A DNA stretch of 48,875 bases from an uncultured Phycisphaerales bacterium (GTDB lineage Bacteria; Planctomycetota; Phycisphaerae; Phycisphaerales; SM1A02): contig CAJQQE010000007.1 of assembly GCA_905480395.1 (NCBI GenBank), forward strand, positions 1 through 48,875. Direction: 5' to 3'. Under the pieces are notes generated by a model that did no database searches, was not told the origin of the DNA, and saw nothing but the letters and a program-made list of their open reading frames with translations. Shown here piece by piece: positions 35,048-43,789 of this stretch. Position numbers and translations under genes: made by a program. Each line of letters opens with the position of its first letter. Positions within the stretch are counted from its first letter, which is position 1.

Positions 35048-37110
35048 TGTCGGATCTCACCGCCGACCGCCTCGATCAGGTTGGCGGTGATGGTTGTCAT
35101 TTGGGGGTCGACCTCGTCGTGCCGAAGCGTCCGGTCCGGAGCACGGAACCGGAGGCGGAGGGTGATTGCCTTGCGGCCTTTGGGAAGTTTCGCGCCGCGG
35201 AATACGGTGACAAACTCGGTGCAATCCAGAAGTTCTGGGGTTCCCGAGTGAATCGCGCGTTCGATCTCGGCCCAGGTGACTGGCTCGTCGACCAGAACGG
35301 TCAGGTCGCGGTCGATCGCAGGGAACGCGGCGAGGGCGGCTGCGGAACTTTCCGGCGGCCACGTCGAGAGTGCGTTGGCGACGCCCTCGGGTGCGAGTTC
35401 GATTTCTGCGGCCACCAGAGGACGATCGTGGCCGTGTTGTTGGGCGAAGCCCGGATCGACCAGGCCAAGGGTGCCGATTAGACGGCCATCCACTCGAATG
35501 GCGCCGGAAGCGGTGAATCCCTGAATGTCGACGGATCCGTCGATCTCCACGTGACCGCCGCCGATGATGGTCACGATGCGATCGACCGTGGTTCGGAGCA
35601 CGCCAAACGCTGCTTGCCCGTGCGAGGCATGGTCTCGAGCCCCGCTGCCCTCGGGCGGGTCGACAAGTAATCCCAGCAATCGCCGCTCGCGATGCACGCC
35701 GTCACATTGGTCGAACACCGATGCGGTTTCAAAGAGCCGCACGTTGCTCGTCCCGAGATCATGATTGTGTTGAGCGACTCGAATGAGGCTTGGAATGAGG
35801 CTCGGACGGAGGATCGGCTCGGCCGCGGCCCGATCATCATCAACTTTGAGGACCCCATGCCCGGGCTCAAGGAACGCCGCCGCCGCGTCGGGGCCGATCA
35901 GCGTGTGCGTCACGGTCTCGTTGAATCCGGCACCGACGAGCATCTCGCGAACCGCGTTGAGTCCTTCGTCGACGGGCTGTGGCGCGACGGCACGAATCCG
36001 GATGGTCTCATTGATCGGAAGGGCGTCAAGGCCGTGCGTCCTTGCGATCTCCTCGATCAGATCGGCCTCGCGGCTGATGTCGAGGCGTCGCGGCGGGATG
36101 GTGCATTGGATGTCATCGTCGACGGCGGTCGGTGCAAAGCCGAGTCCGTCGAGGAGTCGAATGATTTCTTCGTCGGCAATGTCGATGCCGAGTACGGCGC
36201 GACAACGGGCGGGCCGCATCGAGACCGAACGAGCGTTTGGAATCGGCTGGCCGTCTGCCACGGTTCCATCGCAGAGTTCGCCGCCGGCAAGTTCAAGAAT
36301 AAGGGCGGCCAGACGGTCCGTCGCCACCGAAATGTCCGCGGGATGAACACCCCGTTCGAATCGGTAGGAAGAATCGCTGGCGATGCGATGCCGTCGAGCG
36401 GTATTGCGAACCGCGACCGGATCGAACGTCGCCGCCTCCAGCAGAATATTCGTCGTACCGTCGGTCACCGATGTCTCGGCGCCACCCTTGACGCCCGCCA
36501 TCGCGATGGCCCGCTCGGCATCAGCGATCACGAGATCTTCCGGAACCAGTTTGATTTTTTCCGCGCCCTCGCCGATGGGCAGGAAGGACTCTCCGGCGCG
36601 AGCGGCCCGAATCTCGATCCGTCCGCCTCGCAAGGTGTCGAGATCAAAGACGTGGGTGGGCTGGCCGTACTCAAAGAGAACAAAGTTGGTGGCGTCCACC
36701 AGGTTGTTTCGAGGTACGAGGCCGATCGCGATCAGTCGTCGCTGAAGCCAATCCGGGCTGGGCCCAACCTTGACCCCGCGGATCACCCTTCCCGTATAGA
36801 GGGGGCAGCGTTCGGGCTCGGTATTCCGAATTTCGATCGATGCCGAGGTTGGGGGGCCTCCCGCCGGAAGCGAGACTTCTGGCGTCTTCAGGCGGGATCC
36901 ACCAAGTAAAGCGGCCTCTCTGGCCAACCCAAAGTGGCAGAGACAGTCACCACGATTGCTCGTGGTCTCAATCTCTTGCCAGGCTTCGCCGTTCTCCGCC
37001 ACATCTTCGCCGTCGTACGGGAATCCGGCGGCGGTGAGGAGGTCAGCCTGGGTGAGGGCGTCGAGGGGGGGATCGAGATAGTCGTTTAGCCAAGTGATGC
37101 TCGTTCGCAT
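35044..37110 (-). CDS. pheT: Phenylalanyl-tRNA synthetase beta subunit, lacking the tRNA-binding (EMAP-II-like) domain
   Basis: This is the beta subunit of the alpha2-beta2 enzyme charging tRNA-Phe. The start at 37110 gives MRTSITWLNDYLD; a longer frame has no support. The 688 residues are about 100 short of the usual bacterial length. The N-terminal module goes straight from TAAGFPYDGEDV to the editing-domain part (EIETTSNRGDCLCHFGLARE), so the EMAP-II-like segment normally inserted near residues 40-150 is missing. Present are the B3/B4 editing core (GLVPRNNLVDATNFVLFEYG, then HVFDLDTLRGG), the B5 domain (RRLDISREADLIEEIARTHG), the catalytic-like core, and the C-terminal FDX-ACB anticodon domain (FPAIDRDLTVLVDEP to EVDPQMTTITANLIEAVGG). 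pheS is not adjacent. Confidence 0.96.
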   Translation of the reverse strand: MRTSITWLNDYLDPPLDALTQADLLTAAGFPYDGEDVAENGEAWQEIETTSNRGDCLCHFGLAREAALLGGSRLKTPEVSLPAGGPPTSASIEIRNTEPERCPLYTGRVIRGVKVGPSPDWLQRRLIAIGLVPRNNLVDATNFVLFEYGQPTHVFDLDTLRGGRIEIRAARAGESFLPIGEGAEKIKLVPEDLVIADAERAIAMAGVKGGAETSVTDGTTNILLEAATFDPVAVRNTARRHRIASDSSYRFERGVHPADISVATDRLAALILELAGGELCDGTVADGQPIPNARSVSMRPARCRAVLGIDIADEEIIRLLDGLGFAPTAVDDDIQCTIPPRRLDISREADLIEEIARTHGLDALPINETIRIRAVAPQPVDEGLNAVREMLVGAGFNETVTHTLIGPDAAAAFLEPGHGVLKVDDDRAAAEPILRPSLIPSLIRVAQHNHDLGTSNVRLFETASVFDQCDGVHRERRLLGLLVDPPEGSGARDHASHGQAAFGVLRTTVDRIVTIIGGGHVEIDGSVDIQGFTASGAIRVDGRLIGTLGLVDPGFAQQHGHDRPLVAAEIELAPEGVANALSTWPPESSAAALAAFPAIDRDLTVLVDEPVTWAEIERAIHSGTPELLDCTEFVTVFRGAKLPKGRKAITLRLRFRAPDRTLRHDEVDPQMTTITANLIEAVGGEIRQ

Positions 37111-37175
37111 GATTCGAGAAGAGTACCCCGTCAGGCGGTCGGGCGGGCGGCCCGCAGGCGTGCTAGTTTTCACGC

Positions 37176-37862
37176 ATGACACCTTGCATTCGACGAATCA
37201 TCACGCTCATTTTGGCCGGTGGCCTTCCGATCTTCGCGTTGGGGGGTTGCTCGGGTACCCCGTCGCCGGTCGATTCCGACGGCCTGGCGGAGGATTCGTG
37301 TATCGATGCCACCGTGATTGTTGGAACTGACCTTGGGCGTCGCATCAAGAACGATCCGGGGGCTTGGCCGGTACAACTTCGGCCCGCGCGGGCCATCATC
37401 CTGCCCGATGGCGTGCTTCGAGCCGACGTCGGTGCGAATCTGGGCGTGGACGATCGCCCCGGCGAGACACGGTCGCTCTACCGAACTCAGTTGATCGAAC
37501 TCTGGAAGGAGATGGACATGCTGGACTTCGGCTCGCCTTCCGCGGGGAACTACTCGGGCAATCTTGGATTGCTCGAGCCTGGCGACGATGAAGTCATCCA
37601 GATCCTGCATTTTCAACGTGGAGGTCATGACTGGACCATTGTTCAGCGATTCGAGATTCCCGAAGATGCCAGCCCGGAAAATGCTTCGACCTTTGATGTC
37701 GAAGAGCCTCGGATGCGGACCGCGATGCGGCGGATGGCGGCGTTGGCGTGGGCGTGGGACGTTCCTCCGGACGATTCCATTCGGTTTCCCGAACGCTACG
37801 ACTTCGGGCCTGATCCTTGGAGCCGCTATCGCGATGAGAAATCCTCCAAGGAGTCCTCATGA
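37176..37862 (+). CDS. Putative lipoprotein, function unknown (first of a coupled pair)
   Basis: This 228-residue protein has a lipoprotein signal peptide (IRRIITLILAGGLPIFALGGCS, listed here without its first residues) with the lipobox LGGC near residues 22-25. The mature part has no motif I recognise. It has a beta-rich middle (RPARAIILPDGVLRADVGAN) and an acidic/Pro C-terminus ending DEKSSKESS. It should be anchored in the outer or inner membrane facing the periplasm. It overlaps the next gene by 4 bp (ATGA) and diverges from pheT across 65 bp. The ATGA overlap and shared topology suggest that the pair forms one envelope complex. Confidence 0.78.
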   Translation: MTPCIRRIITLILAGGLPIFALGGCSGTPSPVDSDGLAEDSCIDATVIVGTDLGRRIKNDPGAWPVQLRPARAIILPDGVLRADVGANLGVDDRPGETRSLYRTQLIELWKEMDMLDFGSPSAGNYSGNLGLLEPGDDEVIQILHFQRGGHDWTIVQRFEIPEDASPENASTFDVEEPRMRTAMRRMAALAWAWDVPPDDSIRFPERYDFGPDPWSRYRDEKSSKESS

Positions 37863-38437
37863 ACCATTCTCGAATCGTTGGTATCAACCGCGGGCGGAGG
37901 TGTCATCCCCGCGCCGCCGCGATTGCCGTCTCGTCGAGGGCGCTGGCGATCGTGATGTGCGCCATGTCGCTGGTTGGATGTATTGGGCCGGGTCCGGTGC
38001 CCGGAGCCTCGAACGAACCAAATCAACCGGCGATCAACATGTGGCTGTTGGACGCGGACGGTACCGCGAAGCGATATGCACTCTACAAGTGGGATTCGGA
38101 CGGGACGTTCCGATTCGGCGGTGGGCAGGCCGCGCTTGAGTATGAGACGCCGGTTCGATTGACCTTCACGTCCGAAGCCCAGTCGGCGCTGACTGCGGCA
38201 ATGAAAAAAGCTGGATGGTTGGAGAAGTCATTCGTGCCGGCGCACGGCCCCGGCCCCCGTGAACTGGAAGTTGATATCCGACTAGACGGGACGCATCGAA
38301 AATTCACGCTGATGGCGGACGGCCGAGCTTTCGATGCGAAGACCGACGCGGTCCTGGAAGTCCTCCAATCGATCTCCGCCCAGCAGTTCCGTGGCGTGCT
38401 CGAGAGTCTCCCCACGGCGGATCGCCCGGCACCGTGA
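37859..38437 (+). CDS. Putative lipoprotein, function unknown (second of a coupled pair)
   Basis: This 192-residue product has an N-terminal basic segment of about 25 residues before the hydrophobic core (ALAIVMCAMSLVGC), with lipobox LVGC near residue 41. A shorter start inside the basic segment is possible, but no alternative ATG is well placed. The mature domain begins with a Pro/Gly-rich linker (IGPGPVPGASNEPNQPA) and then a compact strand-rich domain (MWLLDADGTAKRYALYKWDS, then LEVDIRLDGTHRKFTLMADG). I do not recognise the family. Translation starts inside the stop of the upstream lipoprotein gene. No transcription terminator in the plus direction is visible after it. Confidence 0.75.
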   Translation: MNHSRIVGINRGRRCHPRAAAIAVSSRALAIVMCAMSLVGCIGPGPVPGASNEPNQPAINMWLLDADGTAKRYALYKWDSDGTFRFGGGQAALEYETPVRLTFTSEAQSALTAAMKKAGWLEKSFVPAHGPGPRELEVDIRLDGTHRKFTLMADGRAFDAKTDAVLEVLQSISAQQFRGVLESLPTADRPAP

Positions 38438-38972
38438 GTCCGTGCGTCGCTTGGTCGGGCGAGGGGTCCGCAGAGAGAGATCAGACGACGCAAAAAAGAG
38501 GAGCCCCCCTCGGAGGCAGCGAGGGAAACTCCTCAGGAGAGAATGCGCTCCTGCTGAACTTGATCGTGGACCAGTCCATGCTGCACGGGCCATCTACCGG
38601 TACGACAAGTCTTTCTCCCGGCGAGTGTTTCCGATCAATGGTTGGATTTGGCGAATCCCTGACCAATCAATCGATTCTCGGACCGTTGACGACGTCCGAC
38701 GCCCGGCTGAGGAGGTGGCTCGGGTGTGGATCACAACCCTCTCTCACGCACTGGGGGTGGATCTGGCAGGTCTAGAAGGTCTGGGAGGCTTGGAAGGCGA
38801 GAATCAGCATCAGTTCAACGTGAAAAACCGCCCGCATCGGCGTGGCCCTGATTCTGACGCGTACAGTCGCCGTCCATCAACGGGTGTACACGTCCGCAGC
38901 GGCGGAGGGCGGCACCCACATTCCACCCGGATTTAGGGTCTCACGGCGTTCCAGAGAGAAAGGAACGAGTCA
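38438..38972. other. Intergenic region of 535 bp with minus-strand terminator, no confident protein gene
   Basis: No ORF here has a convincing start and ribosome site. A plus frame (to 38936) and minus frames (to 38481) are open for some distance but read through or lack starts. The main structure is a minus-oriented terminator at 38492-38534, so an unseen minus-strand transcript, possibly a small RNA, may end there. The AAGGAA preceding the sigma gene lies at the right edge. Confidence 0.5.
38492..38534 (-). terminator. Rho-independent terminator in minus orientation with no assigned gene
   Basis: GAGGAG (38498-38503) pairs with CTCCTC (38529-38534), and CCCTCG (38507-38512) with CGAGGG (38520-38525), loop GAGGCAG. 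On the minus strand the stem is followed by six T (complement of 38492-38497). On the plus strand no T-run follows. Confidence 0.7.
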
Positions 38973-39764
38973 ATGGTGAAATCGAATCCCAAGCCCAGCG
39001 GACTGTCCACCACAGACGTGTCACATCCGCGGCCCAACGCGTCGGATACCCCGCCAATGCCTCAACGAACCTCTCCGCCGGCAGCACGGACGCTCTTGGT
39101 GAGAACGCTGTACGAAGCTCATCACTTGAAGCTCACGGCGTTCCTGACTCGCCTGGTTGGACCAGATCGGGCATCAGATGTCATGCAGGAAGTCTTCTTT
39201 TCTTTGCTTCGGGTCGATAATCTCGAAAGAAGAGACATCACGGTGAGTTATCTCTATCGAGTGGGTGAGAATCTCGTTCGCAAGGGATATCACCGAGATC
39301 GTCGATTTCGCGAGGTCCTGGAGGATCTTCGGAGTACGACGACAGACGAGGAGGACCGTGGTTCGAAGGGCGTGCGGGGTGCGGTACAGACGGTCTGTAT
39401 TCGCGCCGAGTCGCTTGGAGCGGCCATGGGCACTCTGACGAACAAAGAGCAATCGGCCATCAAGTTGATTGTGTGTCGGGGATTGAGTCATCAACAAGCG
39501 GCTCACTCGCTTGGAGTGAGTGTCACAACCATCACCAATTGGAAACACCGTGGCGTCAAGAAACTCAAAGAACATCTTCAAATTGACCAACGCCTCAGCG
39601 CTGAGCGATCCGCCGCATCAGACGGAGGGTCCCGTCGGAGCAGAAGTCATGGCCGAGGCAACGGCCAGCAAGGCGAGAATCCGCGCCCGCCTCAAAGAGC
39701 TGGCAAGTCGATTCGCCGGCCCGATCTCGACGCCACCCGCCCAATCCTCGGAAGAGTCGGTTGA
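38973..39764 (+). CDS. ECF-like RNA polymerase sigma factor with a questionable C-terminal tail
   Basis: AAGGAA lies about 9 nt before the start. After a Ser/Pro-rich N-terminus, region 2 covers about 45-105 (TLYEAHHLKLTAFLTRLVGP, then VMQEVFFSLLRV and YLYRVGENLVRKGYHRDRRF). Region 4 covers about 150-202 (LTNKEQSAIKLIVCRGLSHQ, then SLGVSVTTITNWKHRGVKKL), a clear helix-turn-helix. The last 55 residues (RSRSHGRGNGQQGENPRPPQ and so on) are low-complexity and look like an out-of-frame reading, because a second frame over the same DNA reads as a better protein. The real product may end sooner or be extended by a +1 shift. No anti-sigma gene is seen; an HscA-like chaperone gene follows. Confidence 0.82.
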   Translation: MVKSNPKPSGLSTTDVSHPRPNASDTPPMPQRTSPPAARTLLVRTLYEAHHLKLTAFLTRLVGPDRASDVMQEVFFSLLRVDNLERRDITVSYLYRVGENLVRKGYHRDRRFREVLEDLRSTTTDEEDRGSKGVRGAVQTVCIRAESLGAAMGTLTNKEQSAIKLIVCRGLSHQQAAHSLGVSVTTITNWKHRGVKKLKEHLQIDQRLSAERSAASDGGSRRSRSHGRGNGQQGENPRPPQRAGKSIRRPDLDATRPILGRVG

Positions 39765-39807
39765 CGATCAAGATCGCCTTCAGTTGATCCCCGCGGATCA
39801 CGGTTGA
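39649..39807 (+). CDS. Small overlapping ORF at the 3' end of the sigma gene (52 residues)
   Basis: An ATG at 39649 has GGAG at 39637-39640 with 8-nt spacing. The product, MAEATASKARIRARLKELAS followed by a Pro/Ser/acidic tail, begins with an amphipathic basic helix, and its third-position GC is higher than in the overlapping sigma frame. It runs 43 bp past the sigma stop. It may be a separate small protein, translationally linked to the sigma factor, or the true C-terminus of the sigma factor joined by a frameshift. I cannot decide from sequence alone. Confidence 0.4.
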   Translation: MAEATASKARIRARLKELASRFAGPISTPPAQSSEESVDDQDRLQLIPADHG

Positions 39808-39988
39808 CTCGAGCCGAGCGGAAGCCTTCGACCAGACGGTTCGAATCTCTTGGCGAGGCCGCGGTGTCCCGTCTCTGGGAAGCCGATGGGGTGTCGGAAG
39901 TGAAGGTCCCGTGATCTGAAGGGCCTTCTCGTGCCGATGGCGCTTCTTGGGCGCTCGTGAATCCTCATGGGTGCGTAAACTGTTCGGA

Positions 39989-41965
39989 ATGTCAGGCTCC
40001 GAACAAGACAACTTCGACCAAGCGTCCCCGTCCTCGCCGAGCGGTCCGGGGACGTTCCCGAGCGATCCGATCGTTGGAATCGATCTTGGAACCACAAACT
40101 CCTTGGTGGCATTTGCCGACGCCCGCGGGCCCCGCATCCTCGGGCCTGGGGAGACCCCCTCCGAAAAAGTTCGGCAGCACGATCAGGATCATCAGGATCA
40201 TCCAGATCTGGTGCCGTCGGTGATTCGGTACGCGGGCGACGCGGTTGAGGCCGTCGGTACTGATGCTGCCGCAGATCTGAAGACTCATCCAGCCAGGACC
40301 GTGTTCAGCGTCAAGCGATTCATGGGTCGAAGTTTTTCCGATCGAAGCGAGGAAGCCTCGATGGTTCCCTATGCCGTCGTGGAAGGGCCTCGGGGTCTGG
40401 CAAGCGTCGAGATCGATGGTCGGATTCGGACGCCACAGGAGATCTCTGCGGATCTCCTCGTGCATCTCCGCGATCGCGCGTCGACGGCGTTGGGACAAAC
40501 CGTTAAACGCGCGGTGATCACGGTACCGGCGTACTTCGATGATTCGCAACGACAGGCCACTCGCGATGCGGGGCGTCTCGCCGGGCTGGAGGTGGTTCGT
40601 ATTCTGAACGAGCCGACGGCGGCGGCCTTGGCCTATGGAATCGGAACGCGAGGGGCCACCGAGACCATCATCGTCTACGACCTTGGTGGCGGTACCTTCG
40701 ACGTCACCGTGCTCCAAGTGATGCCGCCGGAGTCTGACGATGCCGAGGGCGAATCAATCTTCCGAGTACTTGCCACGGCCGGTGATTCCCGCCTCGGTGG
40801 TGACGATTTCGATCGTGTCCTGATTCAGGACCTCATCGAAGAAGCGATCGCCGGAGGGGATGACGTCGATCGGAGTCATCGTCTGGCGCTCCTCCGAGAA
40901 GTCGGCGCTCGGGCGAAGATCGCGTTGAGCGAGGCCGATGCGACTCAACTGATTCTCGACGGTGGCGGCGTGCTTCCCGACGTTGATCGCCTCTTGACGC
41001 GGGCCGCATTCGAGGAGGCGGCGCAGCCGCTGGTCGAGCGCACCCTAGAGGCGTGCCGTCGTGCCGTGAAGGATGCCGGGCTCAAGATCACGGAGATCGA
41101 TCGAGTCGTCCTGGTGGGCGGATCGACGCGAATGCCCATGATCCGGGAGGCGGTGGAGAAGTGGTTCGGAAGCCCCGGTTATGTCGCGTTGGATCCAGAT
41201 CGGGTGATCGCCATGGGAGCGGCGGTTCAAGCGTCGGTCCTCGCAGGTATCCGGAGGGATGCGTTACTTCTCGACGTCATCCCGTTGAGTCTGGGTTTAG
41301 AAACCGCCGGAGGTGCGGTTGCCAAACTGGTGGTCCGAAACACCATGGTGCCGACGCGGGCGGTCGAAATGTTCTCGACCAGCGTCGACGGGCAAGTCAA
41401 CGTCGCCCTGCACGTGGTGCAAGGCGAGCGGGAGATGGTGGCGGATTGTCGCAGTCTGTCGCGATTTGAACTTCGTGGCCTGCCGCCGATGCCCGCGGGC
41501 ATTCCCCAGATCGAGGTCACCTTCAACGTGGATGCCAACGGGGTACTGGGAGTCGAGGCGGTGGAGCGCCGGAGCGGCCGCCGAGCCCGAGTCCAAGTCC
41601 TTCCGAGTCATGGACTGACCCGCGAAGAAGTGGCGCAGATCGAAGCTGATTCTTACACACATGCCCGTGAGGACATGTTGGTTCATCGAGTGGTCGACCT
41701 CGCCGTCAACGCGGCGCTGGATGTGAAATGGATTCAGGAAGCCCTGTCACGGGTTCGTGACGTTCTTCCCGGCTCGACGACCGACGCGGTGGAGTCGCAC
41801 CTCGTGATTGTGGAAGGGTTGATTGCCAGTGCCCGAGAGAATCCACGAGCCGTGGACGCCGATGCATTCCAGGCCGCCAAGGAGTCATTGGATCGGGCGA
41901 GTATGCCGGTCCATGAGGCCGCGATCACCCGAAGCCTTCGGGACGACGGCATCGAATCCGACTGA
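39989..41965 (+). CDS. hscA: HscA-like Hsp70 chaperone
   Basis: Hsp70 proteins bind and release peptides in an ATP cycle; HscA is the form specialised in iron-sulfur cluster transfer from IscU. From the ATG at 39989 the protein has 658 residues: [18 protein letters not shown] (30-47), [80 protein letters not shown], and the HscA-type substrate domain ([17 protein letters not shown], then [20 protein letters not shown] and [20 protein letters not shown]). Similarity to E. coli HscA is visible along the whole chain. A His/Asp/Gln insert ([11 protein letters not shown], about 63-73) in the N-terminal lobe is unusual. No hscB, iscU or fdx is adjacent. The start lacks a clear ribosome site; TTG at 39947 and GTG at 39971 are alternatives. 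Confidence 0.9.
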   Translation: MSGSEQDNFDQASPSSPSGPGTFPSDPIVGIDLGTTNSLVAFADARGPRILGPGETPSEKVRQHDQDHQDHPDLVPSVIRYAGDAVEAVGTDAAADLKTHPARTVFSVKRFMGRSFSDRSEEASMVPYAVVEGPRGLASVEIDGRIRTPQEISADLLVHLRDRASTALGQTVKRAVITVPAYFDDSQRQATRDAGRLAGLEVVRILNEPTAAALAYGIGTRGATETIIVYDLGGGTFDVTVLQVMPPESDDAEGESIFRVLATAGDSRLGGDDFDRVLIQDLIEEAIAGGDDVDRSHRLALLREVGARAKIALSEADATQLILDGGGVLPDVDRLLTRAAFEEAAQPLVERTLEACRRAVKDAGLKITEIDRVVLVGGSTRMPMIREAVEKWFGSPGYVALDPDRVIAMGAAVQASVLAGIRRDALLLDVIPLSLGLETAGGAVAKLVVRNTMVPTRAVEMFSTSVDGQVNVALHVVQGEREMVADCRSLSRFELRGLPPMPAGIPQIEVTFNVDANGVLGVEAVERRSGRRARVQVLPSHGLTREEVAQIEADSYTHAREDMLVHRVVDLAVNAALDVKWIQEALSRVRDVLPGSTTDAVESHLVIVEGLIASARENPRAVDADAFQAAKESLDRASMPVHEAAITRSLRDDGIESD

Positions 41966-42367
41966 ACCCGGTGGTGGGGCGTTTCACAGATCCAGTTTGT
42001 CGGTCGATCGACTTCCTCGAATACCGGCACAACGCCCAGTACTTGCCCGGGGAAGCATGGATTCTCGTCTCGCTCGGAGACCGGTTTCGCCCGAACACTG
42101 TCCCGAACTCGAACAAATCTTCTGGAGGCGGCGCTTCGCGACGGCGCTCGCTGCGGTCGCTTGGCATTCTCGTCACTGTTCGATGAATGCTGATTCACCG
42201 GCTCCAAGAGATGCGGCCCCGTCGAGGACCGCTGATGAATTTCATCCACGCTTTGGATGGCAAGGTTGGGCAGGCCCCCCGGACACGTGTCTTCGGAGTG
42301 AGCCCGATTCATCCGTCGTGTCGACGCGGATCGAGACTTCGATTTTTCAATCGGTCAACGTGAAGGA
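41966..42367. other. Intergenic region of 402 bp between convergent genes, nothing certain
   Basis: A plus-strand frame (41971-42186) starts with GTG-GTG and reads partly protein-like (FLEYRHNAQYLPGEAWILVS), but it has no ribosome site and no family. Competing minus frames run into the HscA gene. Small hairpins are present (for example CGATT-tttc-AATCG at 42340-42353), but none has a T-run suitable for termination. Confidence 0.4.
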
Positions 42368-43789
42368 TCAGGTTGTATCCGGGGCGGTCTTGGCGAGGTG
42401 CTTCACGCCTTTGGCTTCGAGGAACGACTCAGCCAGCGCCTCGTAGATCGAGGGCTCACAGAATCGTCGCGCCACGATGGCGCCGATCATCGAAGCGAAC
42501 ATCATCGGGAGCACCATGCCGTAGGCGCCGGTCATCTCGAAGAGGATGGCAAACACGGTGATCGGACTCTGCACCACGCCGGCGAAGTAGGCGGCCATGA
42601 AGAGCAGCATCAGTTCGGGCAGGCCGATTCCTGGAGCGATGTTGGCTTCGAAGAAGCCGTGGGTGATCTGGCCGAGTCCGGCACCGACGGCCAAGCTCGG
42701 GTCGAACAATCCTCCCGGAATGCCGCTCACCAGACTGACGAAACTGGCGGCCGCCTTGGCGACCGGATCGCCCCAACCGGCGATGGGTACCCCGGTACTG
42801 GCCGCGGTCTCGAGCATCTCCTGAGCCTGGCCGTGGCCGCCGCCGTAGCTTGATCCGCCCGAGGTGATTCCGATGATCGCGAGTGCCAGCCCGAGGATGA
42901 TGCCGGTTCGGAGCGGTCGATTCACCAGCGAGGATGCCAATCGTCGACTTCCGACGACCACGCCCTTGCCGAAGCACCCGCCAAGAACGCCGCCGATCAG
43001 TCCGACCAGTGGCACCGCGAACCACTGGCGCATATCGAGCAGCCAAGCGCCCAGGTCGCCATTGATCGCGAGCGGGAGGGTGGCTCCGGAGTTACTCGAT
43101 CCGTAGAACTCATAGTCGCCGAGCACGACGACGCCGATGACACAGGCGATCGCGACGGTTCGAATGATGGTTGGGACGCTGCTCTTGTCGAAGACCCGTC
43201 CGACCTCTTCGAAACAGAAGACCACGCCGGCGATCGGGGCATTGAACGCGGCCGCGATGCCTGCGGCACTCCCCGCCAAAATGAGGCCGCGTTGGAGAAG
43301 CCAAGGGTGAAATCGGCAGAACCGTCCGCTGAGGTGCATGCAGCACGCGGCGACATGGACCGATGGACCTTCGCGGCCGACCGTGATACCGGAGATCAGG
43401 GCGAGGCTCAGCAGAAGAATCTTGCCGAACGCGATGCGGACGGAAAGCATGAGCCTTCGTTCCGGCCGATCGCCGATCTCAATCGCCGCGATCGCCTGGG
43501 GAATCCCAGTGCCTTCCGTGCCGGGGAAGAAACGGCGCTGTAGCCAGATGATCAGCGGCATGGTGACCGCGACACCCATCGCCGGAAGAAGGATCTTCCA
43601 GATTCCAGTGAATTCAACTCCCAGAAGCGATCGTCCGCCGGAAAACCACTTCACGACCTGCTCGCCGCCACGATCGGCATAGACGAAGTAAAGCGCCGCG
43701 ATCCCCGCGAGGGCGGCCGCAATGCTGGTCGCCAAGATCATCCGAGAGGTCTGGGCGATCGTCGGTCGACTGGAGGGTTCCGAGGTCAT
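42368..43789 (-). CDS. ClC-family chloride channel or Cl-/H+ antiporter
   Basis: This 473-residue membrane protein has the three ClC selectivity motifs: GTGIP (93-97; the common form is GSGIP), GREGPSVH with the gating Glu (E140) and GIPGGLFDPSLAVGAGLG. The segment FNAPIAGVVFCFEEV keeps the internal Glu equivalent to E203 of the E. coli protein (E195 here), which favours proton-coupled exchange rather than a pure channel. SIYEAL near the C-terminus supplies the ion-binding Tyr. It is shorter than forms with CBS domains, and none is present. The Thr in the first motif may alter anion preference. It stands alone on the minus strand. Confidence 0.93.
   Translation of the reverse strand: MTSEPSSRPTIAQTSRMILATSIAAALAGIAALYFVYADRGGEQVVKWFSGGRSLLGVEFTGIWKILLPAMGVAVTMPLIIWLQRRFFPGTEGTGIPQAIAAIEIGDRPERRLMLSVRIAFGKILLLSLALISGITVGREGPSVHVAACCMHLSGRFCRFHPWLLQRGLILAGSAAGIAAAFNAPIAGVVFCFEEVGRVFDKSSVPTIIRTVAIACVIGVVVLGDYEFYGSSNSGATLPLAINGDLGAWLLDMRQWFAVPLVGLIGGVLGGCFGKGVVVGSRRLASSLVNRPLRTGIILGLALAIIGITSGGSSYGGGHGQAQEMLETAASTGVPIAGWGDPVAKAAASFVSLVSGIPGGLFDPSLAVGAGLGQITHGFFEANIAPGIGLPELMLLFMAAYFAGVVQSPITVFAILFEMTGAYGMVLPMMFASMIGAIVARRFCEPSIYEALAESFLEAKGVKHLAKTAPDTT

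Noticed and set aside
38498-38534. Terminator for the plus-strand lipoprotein genes
   Set aside because: No T-run follows on the plus strand; the run is on the minus side only.
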